In this document: one piece after another, positions 1-14,200 of the stretch
How the letters are laid out: each line of letters opens with the position of its first letter
Position numbering within the stretch: the stretch's first letter is position 1
From: Sitta carolinensis
Lineage: Eukaryota > Chordata > Aves > Passeriformes > Sittidae
Assembly: GCA_032173965.1 (NCBI GenBank)
Contig: CM063289.1
Location: forward strand, 27,057,690-27,121,689
Reading direction: 5' to 3'
DNA: 64,000 bases
Made by a program: the position numbers and the translations under genes
Notes under the pieces: generated by a model
Database searches by the model: none
The model's input: only the letters and a program-made list of their open reading frames with translations
What the model was told of the DNA's origin: nothing

Positions 1-1397
1 GCTTGATTTAAGGGGCTCTTTTGAATGTGAGACGTAAATCTCAGCCCAAGAATGCACACAGTATTGAGCTGTGTCCAGAGACCACGGTGAGAGCCTGCAG
101 CTCCCTCTTCTTAATGAACTGCCACAAAAACCTGGGATGGACGCAAGGCGAATGGCACTTCATTTTACTGAGCTTTTCATTGCAGGGGGAGAAGGGGGGA
201 AAAGAGCCCTGAGAAGGAATCAGGCATTATGAACAACAACAGCACCAAAACCTCAAAGCACAAAGCAGCCCTTCTGTAGACGTTTGAATGGAGAGAGGGA
301 GTAGAAAGGAATCGTGGGTTTAGTGAAAGAAATTGCTTGGAAATGCTTGTTTTTCAACTGTGTGTCAGTGGGGATTTACAGGCTGACACTCAGCTGATGT
401 AAATCAGTGTTGCTCCTTCACTGAAGCTGATTTATGGCACCTGAAGATTTGTCCCCATATTCTCTTTTGTGGGCATGTTTGCCAAAGGCTAATTTTTTCA
501 CCACTTTTTTTGGGGCTTGTAAATGAAACTACGGGCTGAAAACAACAAACCATGTTGTCTCAAACCCTGAGATGGATTGTTCTGTGAAAAATCCCTTTGC
601 TGGGGGGCAAAGCTGTGGCCTTTTGGGCCAACCTTGCTGTTCCAGGTGAAGGAGCTGTTCACCCAGAGAGGAATTTGCTCCCAAGGTCTTGAATCTGATG
701 TCTTCTGTGCTAGGAAATGCAGCAGCATGAAGGACCCATGGATCAGTGTGACTCAGACAGCCAAAGGAATGTGAAATGTAGGATCACAACAGGTGATTTA
801 ATGAATGCTGTTTGTATTGGGCTGCCAGGCTATGTGGAAACATGAGACAGGGCTCTTACACCAAGGACCAGTTTGGCTCACAAGCAATTCTTACCTTTAA
901 ACCTTCTTAGGACTCAGGAAAACACCTGCAAGTAAATGAGTATAAAGTTACCTCAGTCAGAAAATCTTTTTTGACCAGAGGGGAGAAATTAATGAACAGA
1001 AAGATCTGATGCCTTGGAGGCTGGAAAAAGATGGGGCCTGAAGGAAAACAACCTGCATTCTCAGCTTTTAGAGCTGTTTCTAGAAGGAAAAAAATCACAG
1101 AACCACTAAAAAAAAAAAATAAATCCAAGTGATTAAAGAAACTGCATGCAAAATCCCACCATGAAACATATAAATAAGAGCAGGAAAGCCATGTTTTACC
1201 TGCAGTTGTTCATTCTCATCACTCACCTCACAGCCCAAGGCACTGAGACACAAACCCAGGGCTTCCTTCAAACACCAAAGGCAGGTGGGAAGTGCCCCTC
1301 CCCTCCTCTTCCATCCCAGGGCTCAAACATCCACATGCTGAAACCCAGGAAGCTGAAGTCAGAAGAAAGGAAGAAGCTGCCTGTAAGGTCTATGGGG

Positions 1398-1429
1398 GAA
1401 AAAAGAAAAAAAAAAAAAAAAAAAAAAAA
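1398..1429 (+). repeat. Poly-A tract
   Basis: A nearly pure A run of about 30 nt, interrupted by single Gs near its start. It produces a lysine run in one short open frame, which is an artefact. It may be the tail of an old retroposed sequence, but no body is recognisable upstream. Confidence 0.8.
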
Positions 1430-4400
1430 GGATTATGAGCAATTACACATTTACAATGGCAGTGGAAGAAGCTAATATATCTCATGCTGAAGTGGGCAGC
1501 AGGAGAGTTGTGCAAGATGAGATAAGCAGCAAAACTGTACGTTTCTTAGTTAAAGTAAAAGCTTAGAGGGTACAATAAAACACTGCAGTTCCACCCGGGT
1601 TTTAATGAATGGATTTTCCCCGCTTGCACACTGACATACATTTGATATAGTTATTTATCCTATATATTTCTGGCGGCATATTTCCCAGGAGACCTTGTTT
1701 ATCTCGCTCATAAGCACATGATGGATGTATGGAGCTTTGGATAAATGGTATCACAATCAGATATTTTTATGGATATAGGCAAACCGGGTTATTAACAAAG
1801 GAAGGGCAGAGAGGAACCAGCACGCAGAAGAAAATAGGAAATGATTGATGACAATACACCTGAGGTTGCAAGGTGTAGGCTCCAGATAACCAGCTAACAG
1901 AAGAGGAGATAAGGGCAGTGCTTGAGACAGAGCTGTTTTCTACCTCAGGGTCAATGTCACAGCTGCCCCAATGCCTGCATCCCTCTGAGCCTGGAGGGCA
2001 GGCAAAAAATTCCCTGGCAGGAGCAGCTCAAAAATTGTTGCCTTCCCGTTTTTATACAGCAGAATGTACAGGCAGATACAAAACGCTGAATCCCACCAGA
2101 AAAACCTGAAACGAAAAAAATTCCAGGTTCTGGTGAGTTTGGGAGGGACTGGCATTGGTGGTGCTGCCCCATCATGTCCATCACAGTGGCACCTGTGGTG
2201 CTGCACTACAAATAAGTAAAAATATTTGTTTATAATGGTAATAATTACTTTATTTGACTCTAGCTTTTTGATTTACAGAAACAGGAAGTATTAAAATGGG
2301 ATAGAAAAGGAATATAAATCTGCAGGCTTGATTTCACCTGAAAGCTGGCAGTTGTGTTGTGCGCTCACTGGGCTCTTCAGCCACCAGGCTAAAAGCAGGA
2401 GTTTGAAATCTGGGGCCTGCCAATACCTCTGCATGGCCTTTCTGGATTGCTTCCAACAAAACATCTTGATGTGGGAGAGAACCTGGGCAGGAACAACTAC
2501 ACCCATCTGAAAGTGGGAGAAAGAGCAGCACAATAAAGTAATTTAGAAGTTTGCAAACCCCCAGCTGCAGTCTGGATGACGTTCCAGCCTCACAGGTAAA
2601 GTGTCTGTGTGCCATGACACAGCAGGCAGCACATGAATCCAGGCTGGAAAGCAGTCCAATTTCCCACTGCTGCTGGAGATGTTAGGGGTGGTAGATTCCA
2701 GCTGGTTTTGTCCTGGGAGAGCTGGATGAGACAATTACAGCTCACCTGAAATACCAATCTGAGAGTTCCTGAAGCCACGGTACCTCAGCAGCAATGTCTT
2801 CAAGCAGGGAGGTGCAAATAAATACAGCCTCTCCATGTCCATCCTCTTCCTTGAGAAAACTCGTGAAAATACACCATGGGATGTAGGAGAGCCCAGTGAG
2901 AGGAGTCCTTTAACCAGAGGAATGGGCTAGAGCAGCAGGAGCAGTGCAGAACTCGTGCACTGCAGCCTCCCCGAGCCCCCACACTGGGTTGGGAATCTGA
3001 ACTTACACAGGGAGGCAGAGTTAGGAACACCAGTAAAAGATGGTGGTACCAAAATTTAATGTCAACCAAAATGAAACAATAAAAGCTTCAGCATAGTATT
3101 TTTTATTACCCTCCAGGTTATAATAAATCATTAGTTGGGTGAATCAAAGCACAGAATCACAAGGGCAAGATAAAGTTATGTCCTTTATGGGATGATTCTA
3201 AGCCTACAGGCTGAAGCTCATGCTTCAGTCAGACTATCTTGGTGATCTTGATGAAATCAAATCTCTTCTCTCTTCCTCCAAAAAAACCCCAAATATACAA
3301 ACTCAGGTACTGTCACCACTTCAAAAAAATCTGTATTTTTCTGGCTTGGGAACAACAGTCCCAAGTCAGGTTGCTACACTTGGCCATCCTTGCCACAGCA
3401 GGGGAGAGAGGCACCCCTGCTGTGTGTTTAACCAGCTTGATGATCAGGAAAGGTGGTTAAATTTATAAAAGCCACCTGACTCATCTGAGAAATGTCCTTA
3501 ATCAGATTACACCAACGATTCTCAAGAAGGGCAAGCAATGACTCTGCAGTTTGTGTCCTCAGAGGTGAACCAATGCTCAGGGTCCTCACCTCCAGAGCTT
3601 CTACAGAGCCCTTGCAAAAACTTGGAGGGATATCCTGATTCACACAAGCAGTGACCTCAAAAATGAATCTCTGGGCAAATTTCCATCGCACAAAAGATAT
3701 TGCAGCTACACAGTGGAAAAGGGAAATGTTTTGGGTTGGCAGCTAAATGATGAAGCCCATAATGAGCACGGAGCCCTCTTGTTTTACATATGCAATGTGC
3801 TCTGCCTTTCTTAAAGCTGTCACAGAAGCCCTGTGGATAAGAGTGGAGGCGGCATGAGGGCTACAACTAAATGCATGTTCCATTGTTCAGATGTCAGGGA
3901 GCCTGAGCTGCTCTCACAGGAATTGCATTCAGACAACGTCAGTCTGAAAGGAAAGGAGCGGGCAATACCAGCCCACCATCACCAGCTCTGCTGAAACACC
4001 CTCAGAAGAAGAAGAGTTTGACCTTGCAGATGTTAGGAGACTCACAACACCCCTGAACAACTTGGCACTGGTGGAGTTGCCTTTTGGAGCAAAGCTATCG
4101 CTGGTTATTTTGCAGCAGGCCCAACCAAATGCCTTTGCAAAAATCATTTACCCCCAGCACAGCTGTAGGAGGCAAGTCCCTGGAAGGATGCAGGCTCATG
4201 GAATGGTGCAGAGTCCTAAAATTTCTCTGTGTTAGACCTGGAGTGTGATGCACAGCTCCAGGGATGGTGATAACAGGCAAATCAATTTGTCTTTTTTTAT
4301 AGTGATCTCTCCCCAGGTCAGATGTCCCAACCTGGGTGGACCCAGCAGCAGCTGGAATAGTGGATAATGGGATCAGACTTAGTAACCAGAGCTTGTCTGG

Positions 4401-4491
4401 GGCAAATGCAGCTACTAAGGGCAGAAGACCTCAGGGGATGTGCAAACAGCTTTTGCAACACATTACATTTGTGCCAGGGAGGCTATGCCTG

Positions 4492-4598
4492 CCCCTGGAT
4501 CCTGGGAAATGTCTAAGGCCAGGCTGGACAAGGCTTAGAGCAACCTGGGACAGTGGAAGGTGTCCCTGCCCATGGCAGGGTTGGGAACAACACAATAA
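4492..4598 (+). mobile_element. CR1 LINE 3' fragment, sense
   Basis: The sequence resembles the CR1 3' region in sense orientation: a 'ccaggctggacaaggctt' block, then 'agcaacctggga', then 'gtgtccctgcccatggca'. It is 5'-truncated and lacks the terminal ATTCTATG repeats. Truncated CR1 copies of this kind are typical of bird genomes and support an avian source. Confidence 0.75.
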
Positions 4599-4685
4599 AT
4601 TGTGAAAGCAGGACAATACAATAAACTGAGGCACAGTGGCTCTAAATGTCACATTAGATACTGTTGTGCTCATTGAGATTTAGGC

Positions 4686-4691
4686 TTTAAT
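4686..4691 (-). terminator. C8B: Candidate C8B poly(A) signal (ATTAAA)
   Basis: On the minus strand an ATTAAA hexamer lies about 430 nt beyond the C8B stop codon. A moderately GT-containing stretch follows. It is the first clear canonical or near-canonical signal I see past the stop, so a short 3' UTR ending near 4670 is plausible. No transcript evidence is available here. Confidence 0.4.
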
Positions 4692-5124
4692 GTGCTGGAT
4701 TTTGCTCCACATGACACAGCTGCCTTCACAGAAGCTGTGCATCAGTGCACATCCTGCTGCACGTAAGATCAAAGTGTCTCTTCTTATCTCCAAGGAGCCT
4801 TCAACAACAAGACAGTACAATTGAAATCACGCAGCTACCAAATACAGACACAGATAAAGCTTGTCTCGTTTAGCTCATTGTAATAAAGACAGGGAAAAGG
4901 CAAAATATTGAGGTCAGTAAGCACATTGAATCCCATTGGACAACTGCATGTCCAAAGATGTGGTTCCCAACACCCTCCCAGCTCCCAGTGTCTTCTGAAA
5001 TGTTTCTGGTTTGGATGAGACCCATGGGCAGAGCGAGGCCAACTGAGAAAGCCAGTGAGGTGATGTCTTCCCAAGCAGCCTGCCAAGTGCCCATCAGTTT
5101 TGTGTGAGCTCCTATGGATTCCCT

Positions 5125-5276
5125 CTAGCAAGGAGCTGTCTCAGAGTCTGGCCCTGAGCACGAGGAGCCTCCATTCTGTGGGGCAGGGTTGTTGCACTGT
5201 CGCCTTCTTGTCCTCTGACCTCCTGAACACGGGGACCAGCTGGCCCAGCACCCCCAGTTTCCATTAATAGCAGCAT
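5125..5276 (-). CDS. C8B: C8B coding exon 12 (C-terminal TSP1 repeat, stop)
   Basis: The acceptor is tttcttttccag|AT. It encodes residues 533-582 and TAG at 5127-5125. The second thrombospondin repeat has a W-rich start (W540, W543, W546), then [18 protein letters not shown] and a terminal SETAPC. The human chain ends SETLDCS, so this protein ends one residue earlier at the last cysteine. Confidence 0.96.
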
Positions 5277-8200
5277 CTGGAAAAGAAACAACAACAACAA
5301 AGCTGGAAAGGACCGCCAGAAACAAGCAGCTCTTTCCATGGGAAGAGCTGTCAGCTCCCATGAGTCGTATTTGAATACAAACAGCTCTGCCCCTGTCCAC
5401 ATCACTAACAATATACTGGAGTCATTAACAATAAGTGATTGTTTCAGAGATGTTAATTCTCTGTTCAGTATCTCTGGTGTTTGTTCAAACTACACTTCAG
5501 GAAGACATGAAAGGGGGAAAAAAAAGGCAATTAGCTTTATATTTGCTTGAAGGATGTTTCTCTTTGTCTTAGTCCAAGCCTAGATAGGAAACAGACCAAC
5601 TAAATTTGTCTCAGCCACATTTTGAGGTGGTAGGAGTAGTGTTAGCACTTCAGTGAACAACAGCTTGACTATTAGGCTTTCCCTCCATTGCTTTTCCTAT
5701 TACACTGATTCTTCTGGACCCTGAGCATGTGAGTGACATGAATTCAAAATCCTGAGAATCATGGAGGCAACACATAAAAGGAGGAAATGGGAGCGAGAAA
5801 TGAAGTTACAGCGTTGACAAATGGATGGATGTGAGCTTTGGGAGGGTTGGATGTGACTATGAGTGTGAAAAACAGACTGAAGTAAGGTGTCAGTGACTCC
5901 ACCATTCAAGGCTCCATGGACTGCCTTAGAAACACCCAAAAGCTGACACCCTGTTCAGTGAAATCTTGGCTTGAAGTGCGTTTCAGCCTGGCTCAGTTTG
6001 GACACAGCCGTGCAGAATGAGTGCTGGGTAAGGCTGTAAACAAAGCCAGTGATAAATGCAGTGCATCATATTGTGGGTTGCTGCCAGAGCTCTGGGTGCC
6101 TGGGATCTGGTATTATTTAGCATCTAAATTAATGAGCTGGAAGAAGTAAACAAAATGATTAAATTCATAGATGATCCTATACTAGAAGGAGTTAAGAACA
6201 TCAGTCAGGAGACAGCAGAGACATAAAGTGACCAAGAAGCATTAATAAATGCTTCAAAACAACATCATAAATTTTAAGGTTAAAATGCATGGTAGCATAT
6301 CTGGGGAGAACAGTTTGCAACATGCTGGTTTTATCAAAGGGAAAAACTTAGGAAACAGAGCGTTTCCTAAGGAGGAGACTTGAGGCTTTCCAGGGATTGT
6401 GAACTAGGCAGGAATTCCTATTTTTGTACAGCTGCAAGGCACATACATGCAAAAATAAACCCATCTCCTCAAGAGGGCACAGAAATTCAGAAGAGGGCAG
6501 GGAAAATACATCTGTCCCCTTTGCAGGGGCCCAACTGGGGGCACTGGGCTGGGAAGAGTGGGGACAGCCAGGCCTGGCATCACTGCCCATCCATCAGCTG
6601 CCATCCCTGGACATCCTACCACAGCTGGGATTGTCTCCTGGGGGCTGGGTCCCTCTCACCTTCCCTCCTGCTGATCTCACAGGCGGTGCCGCTGGAGCCG
6701 AGGGGACACAAGCACTCACACTCTGTTCCTGCAAGCAAGCACAGATGGTGGGAATTACAGACCTGGAGCCACATTTCCCAGCAGGCATCCACTTCTCTCC
6801 AGCACTTCATCTTCGGGGAGGAAGGGACAGTGGGTGAAATGTCATCATTTTTCTCCTGTGCTGAAGGGATCAATACCAATAAAGAGGGGAGCTGTGACTG
6901 CCCTGCACCCCCTCTCACTTCCTCAGAGATTTGTTCCTGCCCTGCAGCTCTAACTCAGACTCACTGCTGCAATTCCACAAGCCAGGGGACCACAGAGTCC
7001 TGCTCTTCTCCGAAAGAGATCACAGAATTCTGGAATGGGTTGGATTGGTTTGGGTTGGGAGGGGCACTAAAACTCATCCCACTATCCCAATTTGCTCCAA
7101 GCCCTATCCAGCCTGGCCTTGAACACTTCCAGGGATCCAGGATCAGCCACAGCCTCTCTGGGTAACCTGTGCCAGAGCCTCCCCACCCTGACAGCCAAGA
7201 ATTCCTTCCCAGCATCTCATCTAACCCTGCCTTCCCTGTGGCCTCCTCTGGACTCCCTCCAGCAGCTCCATGTCCTTTTTGTATTTGGGGTTTCAGACCT
7301 GGACACAGCACTGCAGGTGGGGTCTCTGGAGAGAGCTCTTGCTAAAGCTGATAAAGAACAAACTGCAGCATCAAGAAAGACCAGCCAGCACAGGAATATC
7401 CTAACTTGGCTTTGTGGCAGAGGAAAAGCCCAATACCCCTGCTCTGGCTGCCCAGGGATGTGTCTCCCACTCAGGAACCTGGAGAAGAGTTCCCACTTAG
7501 GAAAATACATGCGATTTTAAAACCTTTGCTGAGAAGATCCTAAATTAAATACTAACCTGGACTCAGCTCCTGCAAAATTATTTAAACAAAGGTCACCATG
7601 AGACAAATGCCTGAAGTGCTACAATCAGCTGGCTGGTACCTGAAGTGATCGTTTCTGCATTAGATACAATTTGATGATAACGATTCTCATCAGGACTTTT
7701 GCAGATGCAGATTGGAATTAGGCACTTGACAAAATGGTCCCTTTGTTAGAAGCTCTCATCACATCATATATCTTTTGTTTAGACAGAGCAGTTTTTATTT
7801 AATTTGATTATTTTTCCCCTTCATTTTTAAAATCACAGCCTGCTTACAAAGGGGGACAGCTTCTATCAGAAACAGGGGGAGGTGGTGGTGGTGGTGGTGA
7901 TCACTGTGCTTGGCACTTATTTGGTGCTTTTCATCTTCAAAACCCTTTTACAAACACTAATTAACGCTGAGACAGCAGTCACTTCTCCAGGAGGATGGAA
8001 GCAATCTCAAAAGAAAAAGGAGGAGGTGTCAAGGGTTTTTTTTTTTTAATTCCTAATTGAGAAGTAACAAATTCTTCTGTAACACTGATACAGATAATGT
8101 CCACTCCCATGACAAAGCCACATCCCTTGACTTTACTGTCTTTACTCAGCAGGACTCCACAAACAGAGCAACTTTTAAAACACAGAGTAATTCCCTGACA

Positions 8201-11200
8201 AAGAAATGACAGGAAAAACTAAAGAGCAGCTTGCTTGCCACGTGCTCCCCACAAATTCCCGACTAATTTCACTCGAGGGGGTAGAACGGAGGGGCAGGAC
8301 CCCGGTACCTCTCAGGAAGGGGATGCCATTCCCGCGGCACGGAGCACAGCGACAGGAGCTGCTCTCCAGCTGGAACTCATCCAGAGCCCGGCGCAGGTTC
8401 TCCTTTATTTTGATGGAATCAGCCAAGTCAGAGGGAGTCACCAGCTCATACAGTGGCTCTGCCTAAGGGCAGGGGAGAAACTGAATTAATTCCCAAGCTC
8501 AAAACGCCGTGAACATCCCAAGGCTCGGTGGTGGCAGAGCTGGAGGGGGAAAAGGAGGCTGGGTGGCACAATATCCGGGTTTGCCATTGCTATTTGCTAA
8601 AATCTTATGAACAACAAGGCTACGATGCCAGAAAAACTCCCAGGGATGCTCCCCTTGGTTTCACCAAGCAGTTGCAACAGCAGAGCAGTTGGAAATGTGT
8701 AACAAAACACAGCAGCCAAACTGCTGGCTGACAAACAAGCTAAGCTGCACAGGAGTTTCATTAAATCCTTTCTCATCCATTTTCCTGGTACAAACACTTT
8801 TAGATCAGATTTGCCCCAATTTATGTGTTCTGAGTGATCTCTTACTCTGATTTTAAAAATGTCCCCTAAAAATCACCCACAAAAATCTCCTCCTACAGCT
8901 CCCCGGCACAGCCAGAGGCACCAGTCACAGGGATTCACATCAGCACTTCCACCTTCACCTCTCCTGCTTTTCAAGGCTGGTTTTTATCCTTATGGAGCCC
9001 AGGTAAGAGTTTCATTGCCTTCCATTCAGAAGGGAGAGGATTTGATCTCCATCTGCAGATGGGTTGGGGAGAGAAGACAAGGGTGTGCCCAGCACAGTGA
9101 GACTTTGGCTCACCCATATATTTTCCTCCTGAGAACAGGGGGAAGTTAAAGTGGGGTGTCAATAGTGCCAGTCACCCACTACTGCCAGTGGGATGATACT
9201 CCCATGTGCCAGCAGAGGACCCATCCCAAATTCCCATCCTCACTGCAGAGATGCTGACATGCAGGCCACACACAGCACCATGAAAGATCACCCTCCTGCT
9301 ATCACAGGCTCAAAGTACAAGAACTAAAGAATGTTCCAATAATTAAAAAAAAAGCTCATTTCCTGCTGCTGTACATCCACTCTTCATCAATTATCTGTGA
9401 TCCATACTCTGCTTTTTGAATTCAGACCATACGAATGAGGAAATACACTAAGAGTGACCTGCCAAGTCCCTCCAGCAGATGATTTATGAACTGATTTGCT
9501 TTAGTTTTCCCTAACTAAGCATTCTTGGGCTGACATTTAGTCACACTCCGCTGGTACTTTTGATCTTCAAGTCCCACAGGGATATTGGTATGGAAATGAA
9601 GATACCAAATCCAAATTGCATCTGCCTGAGGTTTTCACTGGGCAGCCTGGTCAGTGATGCCAGGCAAGACAAAGAACACCTCACCTCCTAGTGGGAGGTT
9701 TTTCTATGTGAGGGATTTAGTGCAGAGGGCAGCATTTCCCTTGTCTCCTGCCCTGAGAATTCCCAGTGCATTCCTGGAAGGACAATCCACAACACACCAG
9801 GGGCTGCAGCAAGTGCCAGATGGGCACTGGCTGTATTTCCAAATTACTGCTTTTTTGCTTGCTTCGCCTTTTTAGAATTCACCTTTTCCTTAAGAAAAAA
9901 CCTTTTACAAATGTAAAGATTTTGCCTAAAATTAAATTTTACAATGAAAAACAACTATAAATCACCTTCCTCCTCTACCAGTCCTGTTTAAAAGGATGTT
10001 CTCTTGCACCTTGGTACTATTCACTCATTTTGACATTAAAGATGATGAGGCAGAAGTGTATAGCACTTCTGCTTGCTTTTCTGCATTTCTAAAACTCTCC
10101 AGGATCAAAAATCCTTGACTCTTCAAAGCACCTCCTGTTTTTAAGGTTCAGCTAAGCTGCACAAACATCCAGGCATGCACAATGAACCACCTGACCTTCT
10201 GAACCATGAAGAATGGTCCCTGGTGCTCACAGAAGCTGATAAACATCATGGAAAACAGAAGTCCTTATAAAATACATGCTGCCAGATACAATTTTTGTTA
10301 AGTTATACATTTGTAAAACAGAAGGTGGATCATCTGATCTGCCTGGCAGGCAGCAAGAAATGACATCTGCACAGCCAAGTTAAAGGGTTAAAGCTGTTTA
10401 CTTTGTGTATTTCCAACCACAGTTCTGTCACTGTAGGGATAACACGCATGACAGACTCTTGTGATTTGTTTTTTAGGTTGGGTGAAGAAAGAATGACTTT
10501 ATTTTTAACGATTGTTCTTTTATATATAATTTTCTATAGATTACTGTGATTGTGAATTAAAGATAAATTTCTTCACTCACACTGGTTAAACTAAAGGGAC
10601 ATCAAGAGAGACTCTTTCTTCTTAGAAAGAATTCACAACATGAATACTATTGCAAAAACAATGTTTTGTTGTTATGTTCCCTCTCTGGGAACAAGTTTCA
10701 ATAAACTAAAATATTAGAAAAACTAGTTCTTAGAAACTCAGAAACTTTAGGCCTGAATACCAGACTACACAGTCCCTTAAAGCATCTCACCTTGGCATTT
10801 CTGAATACTCACTAGGAGAACTACGCTGCACAATAAGGTCTGCTATTCCTGTTCTGATTTTTTTTCTTTTTTAATTCCTGTTTATTTACACACAGAGCTC
10901 TCCAAGGCACTCAGCTGGGGCTGGAGGGGGTGGAGGGTGCAGTACCTTCAGCTTTATGATCTCAGGGTTGTACTGCACAGCATCTCCCCACTGCTGCATG
11001 AGCTGGGCCGTGGGCAGGTCCTTGTGGGCCAGCATGGTGATGTCTTCACTCGCCCCGCCGCGCACCAGCACCAGAAAATCCTCCACAAACCGTTTCCTGG
11101 TAGTGCTGTCTGCAAAAATGCTCTCAGAAAAGTGCCCAGCTCTGCCCAGGGTGTGCATTTGTGGGCTGCAGTTTTCAGCTGACAGCAAAAAACGCTCCCA

Positions 11201-14200
11201 CACAGGACCCGTCCCACTCAGAGGGCAAAGGGAAAAGGCCACAAGTGTAGCTCACCTGGATTCCTGCAAAGTGGTGTCCTGTGTCCCTCCTGCTCCCTTG
11301 CAGGAATTCCCCATCCTGCACCCTGCATCCCTCCCCTAAATTCCTTCCCCGTGGCTTTAAGCTCATGGGTCCTTCCACAGCCTGATGCTCCTCACCACCA
11401 GGAATATTCCCTGTCCTCCTCCATGTATTTCCAGGTGCACCCTCAGCTCCCCACATCCCCAGAGGCTCCCACACCACCATCACCTCCCTGTTTTCCCCAT
11501 CAGGATGCAGAAAGAGGCGTGCTGGGCTGCCCTGCTGAGAGGTGGGGGTTGATTTTTAACACAGTGCTGGCCAGGTGGGTAATGGGTGATGTCCCTGCTT
11601 CTCTTTGGGATGCTGAGCAGATATTTACTCTCTTCACAAAAAATCTTGGAAAAAACCCAAGATCTGAGATGTTTCCCCCTCAGTTAAGCCTGGCTGGGGT
11701 TAACCAGCAGAGTCAAAAGTGGCTGTGAGGGAGTGGGGAAATATTTCAGACAGGCAAGATCACAGAATCTTCCTTCCACTGTGACAAAGAAATGAAATGG
11801 CAGAAGTGTTTCATGCTTACCTCCAATCTCTTTCAAAAGGGCTTTACAGCCAGCTGAATCTACTCCAAGCCCCACAGAGACTTTTTCAAGATTCACACCA
11901 ATGTTGAAGCCCTTCTGTGCACATTTCTGGACATCGCTCAGAGAATAACCTAAAATGCACAAAAATTGTAAGGTTTTAACACAACTGTTCCATGTTTTAT
12001 GTCTACGTACATATAAAATGAGAGTTGATAAGTATTTTTGCTTCAGGAAAAGGAAAAAAAAAGATATGGTGAAGAAGTTTTTTTTTTATACTTAACAGAA
12101 CTATATGAAATGAAACCTCTACATTTTACAGAACTCTGAAGCCAAGTGGAAATGCAAGGTAAATGGTGGAAGAGGATTTTAGTTACCCACCCAGGTGTGC
12201 TGGGTTAAGCAGGGCTGCAGTGGGTAGGAAAACAGTGAATGTCTAACCACAGACTACCCACCACCCCTCCCCATCCCCAGGATCCAGGGTTTTTAAGAGG
12301 AATAGATGGAATAGCTTTTCCTCCTTTTACCAGCTCACATCTCCAATTCTCTGCTGCCAGAAGAGCCCTAAGTGTTTCATGGAAACTTAGACTGGGTATC
12401 AGGAAATATTTCTCCACCAAAAGGGTTATCAAGCCCTGGAAGGTGTTTCCCAGGGCAAGGGTGGAGTCACCAACCCCGGAGGGATTCCTAGGACACGTGG
12501 ATGTGGCACTTGGGGACATGGTTTAGTGGTGGCCTTGGCGGTGCTGGGTTAACAGCTGGACTCCAGGATCCTAGAGAGCTTTTCCAGCCAAAAGGATTCC
12601 ATGATTCTAAGATGTGGCAGATTGGATTCTGTGTGAGAGCAGAGCAAGTACCAACCATGTCACACAGTGTGTGATACAGGATCTGCAAAAGAAAATTTCA
12701 CTTCCAGCACAGACACTACAAATATAATGAGGGATCTGAAGGGAAAAACCTGAATTCTCAGACTGGACCTACAAAACCCTGCTGAGAACTTACAGCCCAG
12801 TTCAGCACTTGTGTAAAAACGTTGTTATAGCTCCAGGATCCTGATCTGGGTCAGCAGACACTGAGCATTTTGATGCAAGCAATTATACACTTTAGTTCAA
12901 ACAAACGTGGCTTGTGATGGGCCCACAGCAACAGCTGAGAAACTGTGAAACTGTTAGAATTTGAATACCTGAAATGTGAATCTAAATTCTGTCCCTCTCT
13001 CTTGGCTCCAGGTTAAGGAACTTCCCACACAGCAGAACAAACAGAGTATTACATAAAGCAGAGCTCAGTAAATGCCTCTGCAAACAGACAGCAGAGGCAG
13101 TTCCTCACTTCCCTGCCAATGAATAAATAATTGAGAGTGCAGCTATTGATTAATGTCGAACTGCTCGCTCTGTCCTACACAACAATCATCATTTCTCACA
13201 ACAAAGGGAGCCAGAGCCAAAGAGCAGGAGCAGTGTCAGGCACAAGAGTCACCCGGCAAATTATTTACTGTTTCTTACATGCTGGAAAAGCTCTCCAGGC
13301 TAAAGGTGTTTCAAAACTGCCATTTGAAAGGCAGTGGAAAAAGAACTTGGGTGAAGGTTTTCAAAGCTAACAGAGGTGTTAAGATCCACGACTCTTATTC
13401 ATCTCAACATCTTGTCAGCCTCTAAAACGAGTTGTCTAAAATACTTGCCACAGGGCCTTTCTTTGTGAACTAAATCCAGCCCATGAAGCTGAGCATGCTT
13501 TGAAAACCTCTTCATTCACTGCCAACGAGCACCTCCACTCCCACATTTCCTGCAGGATTTCTTTGGGATGCTGCTGACTCCTTCTCCCACCATCTCCCTG
13601 GGCTACCCCCAGCCCTGAGCCACCCCCGTGCGCCTGCAGAGAGCTTTCCCCACCCAAAATCCGACCCCAGAGCTCCTTCCCAGCCACCAGACGCAGTACC
13701 CGCCTCTCGGAGCTCGTCACTGTTCATGACCAGGGTGTACTCATAGCTGCCTCCGACAGTGGCCTCCTGGATGAAGTGTGTCCCGAAGTCCCTGAGCAGC
13801 TCCCGGTATTCCCCGTAGCTGTACTCCGGGGGCAGCTGCCGCAGCCGCTGCAGGAACTCGTGGTGCAGCATCAGAGCCCGGGGCTTCAGCTTGTAAACAC
13901 CAACAGCCAGCTCAGAACGGGCGTGCAGGAACTTGGTGGACTGCAGGAGAGGCAGGAGCACAGGAGAATCCAAGAGGAGTGAGGGATGCCGTGCTCACGA
14001 CAATGGGAATTTGTTATTTGCAGTTAAACAGTCAGCGCGGGTCGGGATTTATTAATGTCGCAGTTTCCAGCTGGAAGTCTGCTAACTGGAAATCTCCTAG
14101 CTAACTTTTGCAAAAGCAAAACTTTTAGTAGTGAAAGTTCCTGAGGGTCAGGCCATGACTGGGACACAGGAAAAGGCAGGATCCAGGTTCTGGCACATCC

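Larger units (their letters stand above)
1..4680. other. Non-coding region downstream of C8B
   Basis: No exon is recognised on either strand. In mammals C8A lies tail-to-tail with C8B on this side. I looked on the plus strand for a C8A-type last exon (thrombospondin repeat with a CNNP-like motif) and saw none, so C8A should lie to the left of the window. The stretch holds a CR1 3' fragment near 4.5 kb, a long A-run near 1.4 kb and AT-rich unique sequence near 1.6-1.8 kb. Open frames here are short and have no recognisable domain. Confidence 0.6.

Noticed and set aside
1146..1475. 109-codon plus-strand frame ending in a lysine run
   Set aside because: The lysines come from a poly-A tract and the rest resembles no protein.
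1..4680. Search for the last exon of C8A
   Set aside because: C8A is expected to converge on C8B from the left, but no plus-strand TSP1-type terminal exon is visible here.
6380..7165. Plus-strand open frame of 261 codons
   Set aside because: It runs antisense through C8B exon 11 and into a CR1 fragment, has no recognisable domain and no conserved composition. It is a shadow of GC-rich sequence.
7092..7520. Plus-strand open frame of 142 codons
   Set aside because: Mostly the antisense of a CR1 3' end; no gene.
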